Below are positions 1 to 9,200 of a DNA stretch of 49,710 nt, one piece after another (position 1 is the stretch's first letter; every line of letters begins with the position of its first letter). The stretch covers positions 1 through 49,710 of the forward strand of contig NZ_SDZL01000016.1 in the NCBI RefSeq assembly GCF_004210735.1, in the 5' to 3' direction. The position numbers were made by a program, and so were the translations under genes. Below the pieces are notes generated by a model, which saw only the letters and a program-made list of their open reading frames with translations, was not told the origin of the DNA and searched no databases. The stretch comes from Brevundimonas sp. GTDB lineage: Bacteria > Pseudomonadota > Alphaproteobacteria > Caulobacterales > Caulobacteraceae.

Positions 1-569
1 GTCTCTTCCGACACGCCGCCGATGGCGTCGCGGATGGCCGAATAGAAGCCGGGCTTCTCGGCGATGTAACGCTTCATCACCGCGAACAGGGCTTCTTCTT
101 CCTCGTTCTGCGGGTTCGACAGGACCGAGATGTCCTTCTCGGCCTTGGGCCCCAGCACGCACAGCAAGGTGGCGTCGCCGCCGTCGTCCAGGATCAGGTT
201 CGGATAGCCGCCGTCGGCCCATTCAAAGATCTTGTGCGCGTAGTCCCAATACTCGATCAGGGTCTCGCCCTTGGTGGCGAAGACCGGCGTGCCCGAGGCG
301 GCGATGGCGGCCGCGGCGTGGTCCTGGGTCGAGAAGATGTTGCACGACGCCCAGCGCACCTCGGCGCCCAGCGCTTCCAGCGTCTGGATCAGCACGGCGG
401 TCTGGATGGTCATGTGCAGGCTGCCGGCGATGCGGGCGCCCTTCAGCGGCTGGGCCGCGCCGTATTCCGCGCGCAGGGCCATCAGGCCGGGCATCTCGGT
501 CTCGGCGATGGCGATTTCCTTCTTGCCGAAGTCGGCAAGCGAGATGTCGCGGACGATGTAGTCGGTCAT
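1..569 (-). CDS. ahcY: Adenosylhomocysteinase, N-terminal part (3' end outside window)
   Basis: S-adenosyl-L-homocysteine hydrolase reversibly splits SAH into adenosine and homocysteine in the cytosol and clears the product inhibitor of methyltransferases. About 189 residues are visible, reading leftwards from an ATG at 569. The N-terminus [19 protein letters not shown], the substrate-site stretch [12 protein letters not shown] and the block [17 protein letters not shown] are typical of the family. The C-terminal NAD-binding and dimerisation parts lie outside the window. An AGGAG about 9 nt upstream supports the start. A perfect palindrome at 647-664 sits upstream and may regulate the gene. 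Identity is secure; completeness cannot be judged. Confidence 0.97.
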   Translation of the reverse strand, partial: MTDYIVRDISLADFGKKEIAIAETEMPGLMALRAEYGAAQPLKGARIAGSLHMTIQTAVLIQTLEALGAEVRWASCNIFSTQDHAAAAIAASGTPVFATKGETLIEYWDYAHKIFEWADGGYPNLILDDGGDATLLCVLGPKAEKDISVLSNPQNEEEEALFAVMKRYIAEKPGFYSAIRDAIGGVSEE

Positions 570-646
570 GCGTGAGGCTCCTGCCCATGCGCGGATGCTG
601 GATTGGCGGCGGCTATACCCCGGCGCGCCCTTGGGAGCAACAAACC

Positions 647-664
647 CATAAGGATATCCTTATG
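647..664 (-). promoter_or_regulatory. 18-bp perfect palindrome upstream of ahcY, putative operator
   Basis: CATAAGGATATCCTTATG is a perfect 18-bp palindrome, 78 bp upstream of the ahcY start. On the minus strand it lies just upstream of a possible promoter (TTGCTC, 17-nt spacer, TATAGC). Palindromes built around GATATC are known for ArsR-type regulators of SAH and methionine genes; assigning this one to such a regulator is inference. The symmetry is directly seen. Confidence 0.55.
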
Positions 665-741
665 TCCCGCCCGCCGACGGATGGGCGCTTGCCAATGATA
701 GGGATCGAGCGTTTCATCCCGTCAAAGATGTCGAGGCCTGA

Positions 742-1650
742 ATGGTCAACCGCCGCATGTTGGTCGCGGGCGCCGTCGGCGCCGCGTTCAGTCCCTGTTC
801 AGCCATCGCCCGGCAGGAGTCGTTCGAGAACGAGGATGTGCGGCGCGGGCGGGCGACCGTGCCGGTGTTTCTGAACGATCAGGGGCCGTTCCATTTCATG
901 GTGGATACGGCGGCTACGGCCTCGGTGATCTCCGCCGACCTCGCTGAACGCCTGGGTCTCGCGGACGCCGGACCGATCGGAATGCACACCCTGATCGGCC
1001 GCGAAGTCGTGCCGACTGTCCGCGCGATGCGGATGAGAACCGGCGCATTGGACGCTTCGGAGGTACGCCTGGCGGTGGGGCAGCGGCTGGCGATGAGCGG
1101 CCTGGACGGTTTGCTGGGCTGCGACCTTCTCGTCGCCAGCAAGGTGATCCTCAATTTCCGCGGGTCGCAGCGCACCCGCATCGCCCGCTCCAGCGCGCCG
1201 CCGCGCGGGTTTCACCGTGGCGCCACGCCGGGCATTCCCGTGGTCATCAAGGGGGAGCGCCGGTTTGGAAATCTGCTGATGGCGCCGGCGCATGTCTGGC
1301 GCACGCCCGCCACCGCCATCATCGATTCCGGGGCGGAAGGCACCATCGTGAACCGTGCCGCCGCAGTGGCCGGGTACGCTACGCCGCTGGTTCCCCGTGA
1401 CGGTGAATCTATCAGGCGAATCCAGAGCCCCACCGGCAGCGTGGCCTGGGGGCAAGCGATGGTGCTGCCGTCCTTGCGTTTCGCAGGGATGGGGATGACC
1501 AATCTGCCTGTGGCGGTCGGTGACTTTCACAGCTTCCGGATCTGGGGGGTGGAGGACCAGCCGGCGATCCTGGTGGGGCTGGATATTCTGCGCCGCTTCA
1601 GCGTGGTTCACATCGATCTCAAGCGCAGTGAGTTGAGCCTTCAGCTATAA
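742..1650 (+). CDS. Exported retropepsin-like aspartic protease with two lobes
   Basis: A 302-residue protein that looks like an aspartyl protease of the retropepsin-like class (Asp_protease_2 type). Residues 1-24 form a signal peptide with an RR pair before a hydrophobic stretch ending AIA, so export is likely, possibly by Tat. Two catalytic-type motifs are visible: [13 protein letters not shown] around Asp55 and [12 protein letters not shown] around Asp195, so both lobes may lie in one chain. The first motif is DTA rather than the usual DTG; whether that lowers activity is unknown. The hydrophobic-glycine block [10 protein letters not shown] near the C-terminus fits the family. It ends 40 nt before bioB on the same strand and could share a transcript. 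No substrate can be inferred. Confidence 0.75.
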   Translation: MVNRRMLVAGAVGAAFSPCSAIARQESFENEDVRRGRATVPVFLNDQGPFHFMVDTAATASVISADLAERLGLADAGPIGMHTLIGREVVPTVRAMRMRTGALDASEVRLAVGQRLAMSGLDGLLGCDLLVASKVILNFRGSQRTRIARSSAPPRGFHRGATPGIPVVIKGERRFGNLLMAPAHVWRTPATAIIDSGAEGTIVNRAAAVAGYATPLVPRDGESIRRIQSPTGSVAWGQAMVLPSLRFAGMGMTNLPVAVGDFHSFRIWGVEDQPAILVGLDILRRFSVVHIDLKRSELSLQL

Positions 1651-1690
1651 GCTCTTTGCGAGCGACCTGGCCGAGTCTACACAGCGCGCC

Positions 1691-2701
1691 ATGATCCGCG
1701 ACCTCTCGATCCCTCGCCACGACTGGACCCTGGACGAAGTGGAGGCGCTGTTCGCGCGGCCCTTCATGGAACTGGTGTTCGAGGCGGCGACAGTGCATCG
1801 GCGCTGGTTCGACCCGTCGGAGGTGCAGAAGAGCCAGCTGTTGTCGATCAAGACCGGCGGCTGCGCCGAGAACTGCGGCTACTGTTCGCAGTCGGCCAGT
1901 TTCGACACGGGCCTGAAGGCCGAGAAGCTGATGGATGTGCAGGTCGTTCTGGCGGAGGCCATGGCGGCCCGGGCCGGGGGCGCCGACCGGTTCTGCATGG
2001 GCGCGGCGTGGCGTGAGCTGAAGGATCGCGACACGCCCAAACTGGCGACGATGATCGCGGGCGTGAAGGCGCTGGGTCTGGAGACGTGCGCGACGCTGGG
2101 CATGCTGACGGCCGATCAGGCACGGCAGCTGAAGGCGGCGGGCCTGGACTACTACAACCACAACCTGGACACCGGGCCGGAGTATTACGCCGAGGTGGTC
2201 ACGACCCGGACTTATCAGGATCGGCTGGAGACCCTGCAGCACGTGCGCGATGCGGGCATGTCGACCTGCTGCGGCGGCATCGTCGGCATGGGCGAGGCGC
2301 GGCGCGACCGGGCCGGGTTGTTGCATGCGCTGGCGACCCTGCCCGAGCATCCGGACAGCCTGCCCGTCAACGCCCTGGTCCCGGTGACGGGGACGCCTCT
2401 GGGAGACAGAATTCTGGGCGAGCGGGTGAAGCGTGAGGGCGAGATCGACCCGATCGAATTCATCCGCACCGTCGCCGTGGCCCGGATCGTCTGCCCCCGG
2501 TCGATGGTCCGTCTGTCGGCCGGGCGCGAGACGATGAGCCCGGAAATGCAGGCCCTGTGCTTCCTGGCCGGCGCCAACTCCATCTTCGTCGGCGGCAAGC
2601 TGCTGACTACGCCCAATCCCGAGCAGGACGAGGACGCGCGCCTGTTCGCCCTGCTGGACCTGAAGCCCTATGTCGCGCCGCGGGCCGAGGCGGCGGCGTA
2701 A
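1691..2701 (+). CDS. bioB: Biotin synthase
   Basis: Radical-SAM enzyme that inserts sulfur into dethiobiotin, the last step of biotin synthesis, in the cytosol. It has 336 residues, a normal length. The radical-SAM cluster motif is [14 protein letters not shown] with Cys58, Cys62 and Cys65. Further family blocks are [13 protein letters not shown], the [10 protein letters not shown] stretch and the C-terminal [17 protein letters not shown]. It stands alone: no bioA, bioD or bioF is nearby. I see no clear BioR-type box in the short upstream gap, and it may be read from the protease gene's transcript. ATG at 1691 is the natural start for this family. Confidence 0.98.
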   Translation: MIRDLSIPRHDWTLDEVEALFARPFMELVFEAATVHRRWFDPSEVQKSQLLSIKTGGCAENCGYCSQSASFDTGLKAEKLMDVQVVLAEAMAARAGGADRFCMGAAWRELKDRDTPKLATMIAGVKALGLETCATLGMLTADQARQLKAAGLDYYNHNLDTGPEYYAEVVTTRTYQDRLETLQHVRDAGMSTCCGGIVGMGEARRDRAGLLHALATLPEHPDSLPVNALVPVTGTPLGDRILGERVKREGEIDPIEFIRTVAVARIVCPRSMVRLSAGRETMSPEMQALCFLAGANSIFVGGKLLTTPNPEQDEDARLFALLDLKPYVAPRAEAAA

Positions 2702-2736
2702 CCGGGCCTTAAGTCCGACGAGGGCAGGGTGCGTCC

Positions 2737-3120
2737 ATGGATCGACGCGCCTTCCTGACCCTGTCCGCCAAGTCTGTGGAGGCACGCAAGACCTCCAGCG
2801 ACAAGAGTGCGGCCGCCGGTGGTTATCTGCGGCTGGCGACGGCGACGGCGGCGGTTCCCCGACCGGACGGCCGACGCGGGGTGATGACAGTCGAGACCGG
2901 GATCGATGTGCAAGACGCGGCCCTGTTCGCCCGGGCCCAACAATCCCAACCTCGCCTGAACGCAGCCTATGCGGCCGTGGTCCAGCGTGAGACGGCGCAA
3001 CTGCGGTCCGGCTTTCCGCCCGATGTGAACCGTATCGCCCGGGCCTTGCAGACGGCGACCGACACAGCCCTGGGCCGCGCGGGTGCGCGGCTGCTGATCG
3101 GCACAGTCATGGTGATCTGA
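2737..3120 (+). CDS. Small exported or membrane-anchored protein, function unknown
   Basis: A 127-residue protein that I do not recognise with certainty. It begins MDRRAFLTLSAKS, which resembles a Tat-type signal but lacks a long hydrophobic core. The rest shows a short strand (GGYLRLATATAAV), a second strand (RGVMTVETGIDV), a helical stretch with QPRLNAAYAAVVQRET, then RALQTATDTALGRAGARLLIGTVMVI ending in a hydrophobic strand. This strand, strand, long helix, strand order is reminiscent of the FliL-type periplasmic domain, which is inference only. It follows bioB by 35 nt on the same strand and may be cotranscribed. No flagellar genes are nearby. Confidence 0.6.
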   Translation: MDRRAFLTLSAKSVEARKTSSDKSAAAGGYLRLATATAAVPRPDGRRGVMTVETGIDVQDAALFARAQQSQPRLNAAYAAVVQRETAQLRSGFPPDVNRIARALQTATDTALGRAGARLLIGTVMVI

Positions 3121-3218
3121 ACTCTTTTGTTGGCCTATCGCGCTTCGCGCTACATGAGGCCGTGGATTCGGGCCTGCCGCATTTCGCGCTGCTTGAGGGC
3201 GTTGGGCGGTCCCGGCCG

Positions 3219-4193
3219 TCAGTCCTGCGTCGGGCCCGGGCGGCTGGCGTCGCCGTAGGTCAGGGCCAGGAAGACATCCTCCAGGTCCGGATCCTCGGTG
3301 GCGATGTCGCGGATGGTGACACCTGCGGCGCGCACGGCGGCCAACACCTGCTCGACGCTGGATTCACCGGTGCGATAGGTGACCGCGAAGGCGCCGTTGG
3401 CGCGCGGCGTGACCTCGAAACCCGCCAGCGTGGGCGGTGCGGCGGATTCATCGACCGGCGCGACGACGACGTTGCGGGTGTCCAGCCGCTTCAGCAACTG
3501 GCCGGTGGGTTCGCAGGCCACGACCTCGCCCCGGTTGACGATGGCGATGGTGTCGCAAAGCTCCTGCGCCTCTTCCAGATAGTGGGTGGTCAAGAGGATG
3601 GTCACGCCCTCGGCGTTGATCTGTCGGACATAGGCCCACAGCTGGCGGCGCAGCTCGACGTCGACGCCCGCGGTCGGTTCGTCCAGGATCAGCACCGGCG
3701 GGTTGTGCACCAGCGCCTTGGCCACCATCAGGCGGCGCTTCATCCCGCCCGACAGGGCGCGGACATAGGCGTTGGCCTTGTCCGACAAGCCCACTGCGGC
3801 CAGCAGTTCGTCCGAGCGGCGCTCATCGGCGGGCACGCCGTAGAAGCCGGCCTGGACCTCCAGCGCCTCGCGCGGGGTGAAGAAGACGTCGGCGGTGATC
3901 TCCTGCGGGACCACGCCGATGGCAGCGCGGGCGTCGCGCGCTTCGCGATCGATGTCGCGGCCCCAGATGCGGACCTCGCCCTCGGACTTGTTCACTACCC
4001 CGGCAAGGATGTTGATCAGCGTCGACTTGCCCGCCCCGTTGGGGCCCAGCAGGCCGAACATCGAGCCGCGCGGCACCACCAGATCAACGCCGCGCAGGGC
4101 CGTCTTGGGCGGCGCCTTCCGGGATCCGGCGTAGGTCTTCTTGAGGCCCCGCACCTCGATGGCGTTGTCGGGCAGGGCGGCGGGATCGGACAT
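3219..4193 (-). CDS. ABC transporter ATP-binding protein (ABC-2 export type)
   Basis: Cytosolic ATPase subunit, 324 residues, of an ABC-2-type exporter similar to the YadG/drug-export group. Visible motifs in order are Walker A GPNGAGKST, Q-loop VVPQE, signature LSGGMKRRL, Walker B VLILDEPTAGVD and the switch histidine in TTHYLEEAQ. The C-terminal 90 residues (STL-type GESSVEQVLAAVRAAG, then EDPDLEDVFLALT) fit the usual tail of this group. I chose the ATG at 4193 (MSDPAALPDNAIEVRG) because the 84 residues further upstream in this frame have no family-like sequence. No permease gene is adjacent, so the partner must be elsewhere. The substrate is unknown. Confidence 0.92.
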   Translation of the reverse strand: MSDPAALPDNAIEVRGLKKTYAGSRKAPPKTALRGVDLVVPRGSMFGLLGPNGAGKSTLINILAGVVNKSEGEVRIWGRDIDREARDARAAIGVVPQEITADVFFTPREALEVQAGFYGVPADERRSDELLAAVGLSDKANAYVRALSGGMKRRLMVAKALVHNPPVLILDEPTAGVDVELRRQLWAYVRQINAEGVTILLTTHYLEEAQELCDTIAIVNRGEVVACEPTGQLLKRLDTRNVVVAPVDESAAPPTLAGFEVTPRANGAFAVTYRTGESSVEQVLAAVRAAGVTIRDIATEDPDLEDVFLALTYGDASRPGPTQD

Positions 4194-4286
4194 CGGCGAC
4201 TTCGTCAGACTGGGTGCGGACGGCTTAGGTAGGCCTCGACCGCCGCTTCGCCAAGGGCGATGCGTGATCCGTGGTGTAAAAGATAC

Positions 4287-4319
4287 TTGACATAACTTAT
4301 GAAGACAAGTTTCCTTGTC
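4287..4319 (+). promoter_or_regulatory. Promoter/operator candidate with inverted repeat GACAAG-N4-CTTGTC
   Basis: A perfect -35-like TTGACA at 4287-4292 is followed by an inverted repeat, arms GACAAG (4304-4309) and CTTGTC (4314-4319) with spacer TTTC, in the leader of the small membrane protein at 4347. No clear -10 hexamer is visible. A very similar arrangement occurs at 22257-22297. The repeat would suit a dimeric repressor; none is encoded next to it. Confidence 0.5.
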
Positions 4320-4346
4320 ACAAGCCATCAACCAAAAGGAGACCCC

Positions 4347-4622
4347 ATGACACGTCTGAAAATGATCGGCCTGACGGCTATGGCTGGGTGCGTCGTGGGC
4401 TATGGCGGGGCTGTCGTCGTGGGCCTGATGTTCCGGCTGGGTCATCTGGATCTGAGCCAGATCCAGGCGGTGGCGATCGTCACGGCGCTGGCGCTTGTCG
4501 GCGAGGTCGGGCTGTGGGTCGGAGCAGGGTGTCTGGGCCTGACGATCTTCAAGCGACGCAAGGCGCTGTTCGACCGCGTGTTCCGCCGCAAGTCCCTAGG
4601 CGGTGACGTGGCGGGTGTTTGA
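4347..4622 (+). CDS. Small two-helix membrane protein, function unknown
   Basis: A 91-residue protein starting MTRLKMIGLTAMAG. I placed the start at 4347 because AAAGGAG precedes it at good spacing; an in-frame ATG at 4299 lies inside the promoter/operator region. Two hydrophobic segments are clear: about residues 5-25 (IGLTAMAGCVVGYGGAVVVG) and 40-65 (AVAIVTALALVGEVGLWVGA), followed by a strongly basic tail (FKRRKALFDRVFRRK) probably on the cytosolic side. I recognise no family. The inverted repeat just upstream suggests regulated expression. The next gene starts 55 nt downstream. Confidence 0.65.
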   Translation: MTRLKMIGLTAMAGCVVGYGGAVVVGLMFRLGHLDLSQIQAVAIVTALALVGEVGLWVGAGCLGLTIFKRRKALFDRVFRRKSLGGDVAGV

Positions 4623-4677
4623 CGGCGAGGGAGGCGGGGACTAGGAACGCGGCGACCCCGTTGCAACGGACCGGACC

Positions 4678-4917
4678 ATGCCCCCCCGCCATCCTGACAC
4701 CCTGCTCCCGCCCGCCGAAGAGGTCGTCGTCTCGACCAGGCGGGTCGCCTGCGACGGCGGCGGCGGCGCCCTGGGGCATCCGCTGGTCTATATGGATATG
4801 GGCGAGGACGATTTCGTCGAATGCGGCTATTGCGACCGCCGCTTCCTGCTGTCGGGCCACGCGCATCCCGAGAACGACTATCTGAGCCCTGCCGCGCGGC
4901 CGCCCGAGGCGCACTGA
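4678..4917 (+). CDS. Zinc-finger domain protein, NDUFS6-like (zf-CHCC)
   Basis: A 79-residue protein with the zf-CHCC pattern also found in the complex I accessory subunit NDUFS6. Probable zinc ligands are Cys25, His34, Cys49 and Cys52, in VACDGGGGALGHPLVYMDM and ECGYCDRRF. Alphaproteobacterial homologues are small proteins of this kind; a role with respiratory complex I is plausible by homology but not shown by the context here. It starts at an ATG at 4678 and is followed by a 93-nt gap before gloA. Confidence 0.88.
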   Translation: MPPRHPDTLLPPAEEVVVSTRRVACDGGGGALGHPLVYMDMGEDDFVECGYCDRRFLLSGHAHPENDYLSPAARPPEAH

Positions 4918-5010
4918 CGGCGTCGCCAACCTTGCGTTACCGGAATTGAGTCGGGCATCGGCGCCGGGTTCGCTATAGGCGTGGCCCCGCCTCCCTGACG
5001 GAAAGTCCCC

Positions 5011-5451
5011 ATGCGCTATCTGCACACCATGGTCCGGGTGAAGGACCTCGACGCCTCGCTGAAATTCTATTGCGACCTGCTGGGCCTGCAGGAGATGCGG
5101 CGTACCGAGAACGAGGTCGGGCGCTATACCCTGGTGTTCCTGGCGGCGCCCAGGGATGCGGCGCGGTCGGCGGCCGAACGGTCGCCCGAGGTCGAGCTGA
5201 CGTATAACTGGGATCCAGAAGACTATCAGGGCGGACGCAATTTCGGCCATCTGGCGTACCGCGTCGACGACATCTATGCGGCCTGCCAGCGGCTGATGGA
5301 CGGCGGGGTGACGATCAACCGGCCGCCGCGCGACGGCAACATGGCCTTTGTCCGGTCGCCGGACGGCATCTCCATCGAGCTGCTGCAGGAAGGCGCACCG
5401 CTGGCGCCGGCCGAGCCCTGGGCGTCGATGCCCAATACGGGCGTCTGGTAG
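5011..5451 (+). CDS. gloA: Lactoylglutathione lyase (glyoxalase I)
   Basis: Converts the hemithioacetal of methylglyoxal and glutathione into S-lactoylglutathione in the cytosol, the first step of methylglyoxal detoxification. It has 146 residues. The four expected metal ligands are present: His5 (YLHTMVRV), Glu62 (VELTYNW), His80 (FGHLAYRVDD) and Glu123 (ISIELLQEG). The NWDPEDYQGG-type block is diagnostic of GloA among vicinal-oxygen-chelate proteins. GGAAAG a few bases upstream can serve as ribosome binding site. The stop codon directly abuts the start of the following lipoprotein gene, so the two are probably coupled. Confidence 0.96.
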   Translation: MRYLHTMVRVKDLDASLKFYCDLLGLQEMRRTENEVGRYTLVFLAAPRDAARSAAERSPEVELTYNWDPEDYQGGRNFGHLAYRVDDIYAACQRLMDGGVTINRPPRDGNMAFVRSPDGISIELLQEGAPLAPAEPWASMPNTGVW

Positions 5452-6072
5452 ATGCGGCTGTCTGCGGCGAGCGCCGCCATCCTGTCGCTGGCCATCGTCG
5501 TGAGCGGTTGCGCCTCGTCCACCGAGACCTATCCGGGGCGCACCGCGACCGAGCAACTGCTGGTCGCCCGCGCGGCCGACAGCGCCGTCGAAGGTCTGAC
5601 CCTGCCGATCCCGCAGGGCTCGCGCGTGTTCGTTGACGAAGCCTATTTTCAGGGCGAGGCCGCCCGCTACGCCATCAGCGCCATTCGCGGCGCCCTGTCC
5701 GAGGCCGGCTATTCCCTGTCGCGCGAACGGGACAGCGCGGATGTGATCTTCGAGATCCGCGCCGGCGCCCTGTCGCTGGAGCAGATGCGACGGGTGTTCG
5801 GCGTGCCGGAGATGCGCATTCCGATCAACGACACCTTCAACGTCGTCTCGATGCCGGAACTGTCAGTCTACAGCAGCCGCGACCGGATCGGCGTCGCCGA
5901 GTTCTCCGGCTTCCTTTATCACGCCAAGACGGGCGCCCCGATGGGCGCGGTTCTGCCGATGATCGGCCGCTACCGTATTCGCAGCCACAAGGCCTTTATG
6001 GTCGTCAGCTGGGGTCAACAACAGGCCCAGCCTGGACAGCGCGATCCCGGATCAAGCTGGACGGAATTCTAG
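5452..6072 (+). CDS. Lipoprotein of unknown function (DUF6655-like)
   Basis: A 206-residue putative outer-membrane lipoprotein. Residues 1-19 are a hydrophobic signal ending VVSG before Cys20, an acceptable lipobox. The mature part (TEQLLVARAADSAVEGL, FVDEAYFQG, AISAIRGALSEAGY, DSADVIFEIRAGALS, then SRDRIGVAEFSGFLYHAKTGA) resembles DUF6655-type lipoproteins, recalled from memory and unverified. The ATG at 5452 follows the gloA stop with no gap, which suggests translational coupling. No enzymatic motif is visible. Confidence 0.75.
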   Translation: MRLSAASAAILSLAIVVSGCASSTETYPGRTATEQLLVARAADSAVEGLTLPIPQGSRVFVDEAYFQGEAARYAISAIRGALSEAGYSLSRERDSADVIFEIRAGALSLEQMRRVFGVPEMRIPINDTFNVVSMPELSVYSSRDRIGVAEFSGFLYHAKTGAPMGAVLPMIGRYRIRSHKAFMVVSWGQQQAQPGQRDPGSSWTEF

Positions 6073-6202
6073 AAGCGCGCCGCGCGACGACTTTCGAGTC
6101 ACCCGCACGTCACAATCCAGACATTTTTCGTTAACCCCATCTTCCCACCGGATAAGTCGCATGCAACCTTGCGTTCCGGTAATGGATTTGGGGGTCTCGA
6201 TA

Positions 6203-9200
6203 ATGCAACGCTTTCATAAGCTTGGCCGTAAGGCCGGGTGGCTTTCGACCGCCTCGGCCGCCAGCGTTCTGGCCGCGGGTCTGCTGGCCGCAGGCGCGGC
6301 GCAGGCAGAGGTGCCGAACAACAGCCTGAACCCCAATGCGCCGCCGACACTGGCCGACCCCGATGCGGTCAACGGCATCGGCATTGTCTATGCCGACTAT
6401 GGTCCGCTGGGGGGCGGTGTCTGCACCGCGACCCTGATCAATCCGCGCACGGTCATTTTCGCGGCCCACTGCGTCAATGACGACGCCGAGACCAACTATG
6501 GCTATGGCAACGGCGGAACGCCGTTGGCCGTCGGATTCAAGGGGGATGCGCGCACCGGCCTGATCAACTGGCTGGGCAGCCGCAGCTCCAGCTATATCGA
6601 TCAGACCTACAACATCGACCGCGTCTTCTATGACGCCCGGTCGCTGGATCAGCCGGCCGGCGGTTTCTATGAAGCCGATGTGGCCATCGGGGTGCTGGAC
6701 GCGCCGACGCGCGGCGTGCCGACCTGGGCCATGCTGTTCAGCCCGCTGACGGGCGAAGAGGACCTGCACGTCACCATCGGCGGATACGGCCGTTCGGGCA
6801 CCGGCACGACCGGCCAGTCCCAAGGCGTCGACTTCCGGCGCCGCGCCGGCGAGAACATGATCGGGGCCCTGGCGTCCATCGACGACGTGAACCTGTGGCT
6901 GTTCGGCGACGGCAATCAATCGGGTCTGGGCCAGAACCTGTATCTGGTCGATTTCGACGACCCGGCGGGGACCAGCCCCTATGATTTCAACATCTTCGGC
7001 AATGACGTCGCCCTGCCCGGCGAGGGCCTGACGGCCCAGGGGGATTCGGGCGGCGCCCTGATCCTGGACCGCGCGTTCGACATCCCGGTCATCGCGGGCG
7101 TGCTGTCGCTGGGCACGCGCTATTTCAGCGCCCAGCCGTCGGCCAGCTACGGGACCACGGCGGGCTATCAGCCGTTGTACCTGTTCTGGGACTATGTGGT
7201 CGCCAACAACCCGTACAAATACGTCACGGCCAAGGGCGGTGACGGCGACTGGTTCGATGCGACGCATTGGACCCAGATGATGGACCCCAACTACAAGATC
7301 ATCGTCGACGGGCAGTTGCAGACCGGTCTGCCGGGCACGCCCGCCGCCGGCGTCGGCGGCCAGGGCGGGGAATGGGGCGCCATCTGCTTCCTGGACGATT
7401 GCCTCGATGCGTCCGAACTGGCGGAGTACAACCACGAGAACGCGCCGAACGCCGGAACGGTCCCGGTTTCGCAGAGCGGTTCCAACCGCGCCATCGTAGG
7501 CCGTGATGACCTGGTGGTCGGGCTGAACGATGCGTTGGGTGCGGCAGTGGCTGTGCCGATCGGTTCGACCGCGACCCCGTCAGCCGTTGTCACGGCGCCG
7601 GGCGCGTCGGCCCCGTTCGAATATGTAGCGGGCGGCCCCGGCTCGACCGGGTTCGTGCCGGACAACACCGCCGGCTCCATCGCCGACGACATCCGGCCCG
7701 CCTATTATGACGTGACGCTGACGACGGCCGGGCGCACCCGGCTGAACAACGGCGGTGCGGTGATCGATCGCCTGCTGATCGGCGCGTCGGGCGCGGTTCT
7801 GGACATAGGCGAGAACGGCTATCTGGCCTCGCTGATCGACACCACGGTGACGGCGGGCGAGCTGAACGTCGACGGTCGGTTCGACACCTTCGAGATGCTG
7901 CTGATGGGCGGCCTGCTGAGCGGCAGGGGCGTGGTGGACCCCACCGTCCTGACCTCCATCATGGGCTCGATCGCGCCCGGCGGCGTGGGCCAGGTGGGCG
8001 AATTGACGGTCATCGGCGACGTGGTGATGACCTCGGGTTCGCGTCTGTTCATTGACATCGCGGGTTCGACCTCGGACCGGCTGACGCTGGTGGCCGATCC
8101 GGCCCAGGGCACGACCGGCGAGATCTCGGTCGGTGGCCTGCTGGGGCTGAATTTCGTGGCCGCCCCGACCTATGGGACGACCTATACGATCATCACCGCG
8201 CCGGGCGGCGTGTATGGCGGCTTTGACGGGATGGTTGACCTGCCCGGCGTTCTGACGCCGACCCTGCAGTATACCAACAACGCCGTGCGGGTGACGCTGG
8301 ACGCCGCGTCCTTCGCGGACTTCATCAATCCCAACTCGCCGTCGCAGGCGGCGATCGGCGGCCTGCTGGACCGGTCGCGGGGAGCCAGCTACGCGGCCCT
8401 GTCGCCGATCTATACCCAGGTCGATCTGATGGAGGGCGCCCAGCTGGGCGCGGCGCTGGAAAGCCTGGCGCCCTATACCGCCCTGTCGGCGGCGACCCTG
8501 GGCGCATCGCAGACCGAGACCTTCCAGGCGGTGGTGTCGGACCGTCTGGCCCTGCGCCGGGACGGGTCGCACACCGGCCTGACCCTGATCGGCAAGGGCG
8601 TCCAGGTTGCGGCGATGAACGACGAACTGGCGCCCATCGTGGCCGCGGCCATGGCGGCGGCGCAGGACGAGACCTCGGCCCGCCCGGCCTGGGCGACCGG
8701 CTGGCGCGAAGGCGTCGCCGCCTTCCTGGCGGCCGGCGGGTCGCAGGGCGAGGCGCGGTCGCTGCGCGGCGTCACGCCGATCGGCACGGACCGCGACGAT
8801 CAGGACGCCTGGTATGTCACCGGGGGGCTGGAGCGGACGGTGGACGCGCTGACGGTCGGCGGATCGCTGGGCTATGCCGACGGCACGTCCGAGTATGCGG
8901 CGTCCCTGGGCCGGACGGACACGCGCCAGATTCAGGCGACGGCCTATGCCACGATGCGCGGTTCGCGCGGTGGCTTCCTGGGTGGCTATGTCGGCTATGG
9001 CTGGCTGGACGTCGAGAGCGAGCGCAACGTCGTCCTGGGCGGCACGACGCTGCGCGCCGAGGGCGAGACGGACGGCACGGTCCTGTCGGCCGGGTTCGAG
9101 GTCGGGGACGAGATCAACACCCGCCAGGGCATCGCCATCATCCCCAGCTTTGGCCTGAACGCCTACAAGGTGTCGCTGGACGGCTATGACGAGACCGGTT

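Noticed and set aside
570..741. SAH or SAM riboswitch upstream of ahcY
   Set aside because: I could not find the conserved core of SAH or SAM-II type riboswitches in this gap; only the DNA palindrome stands out.
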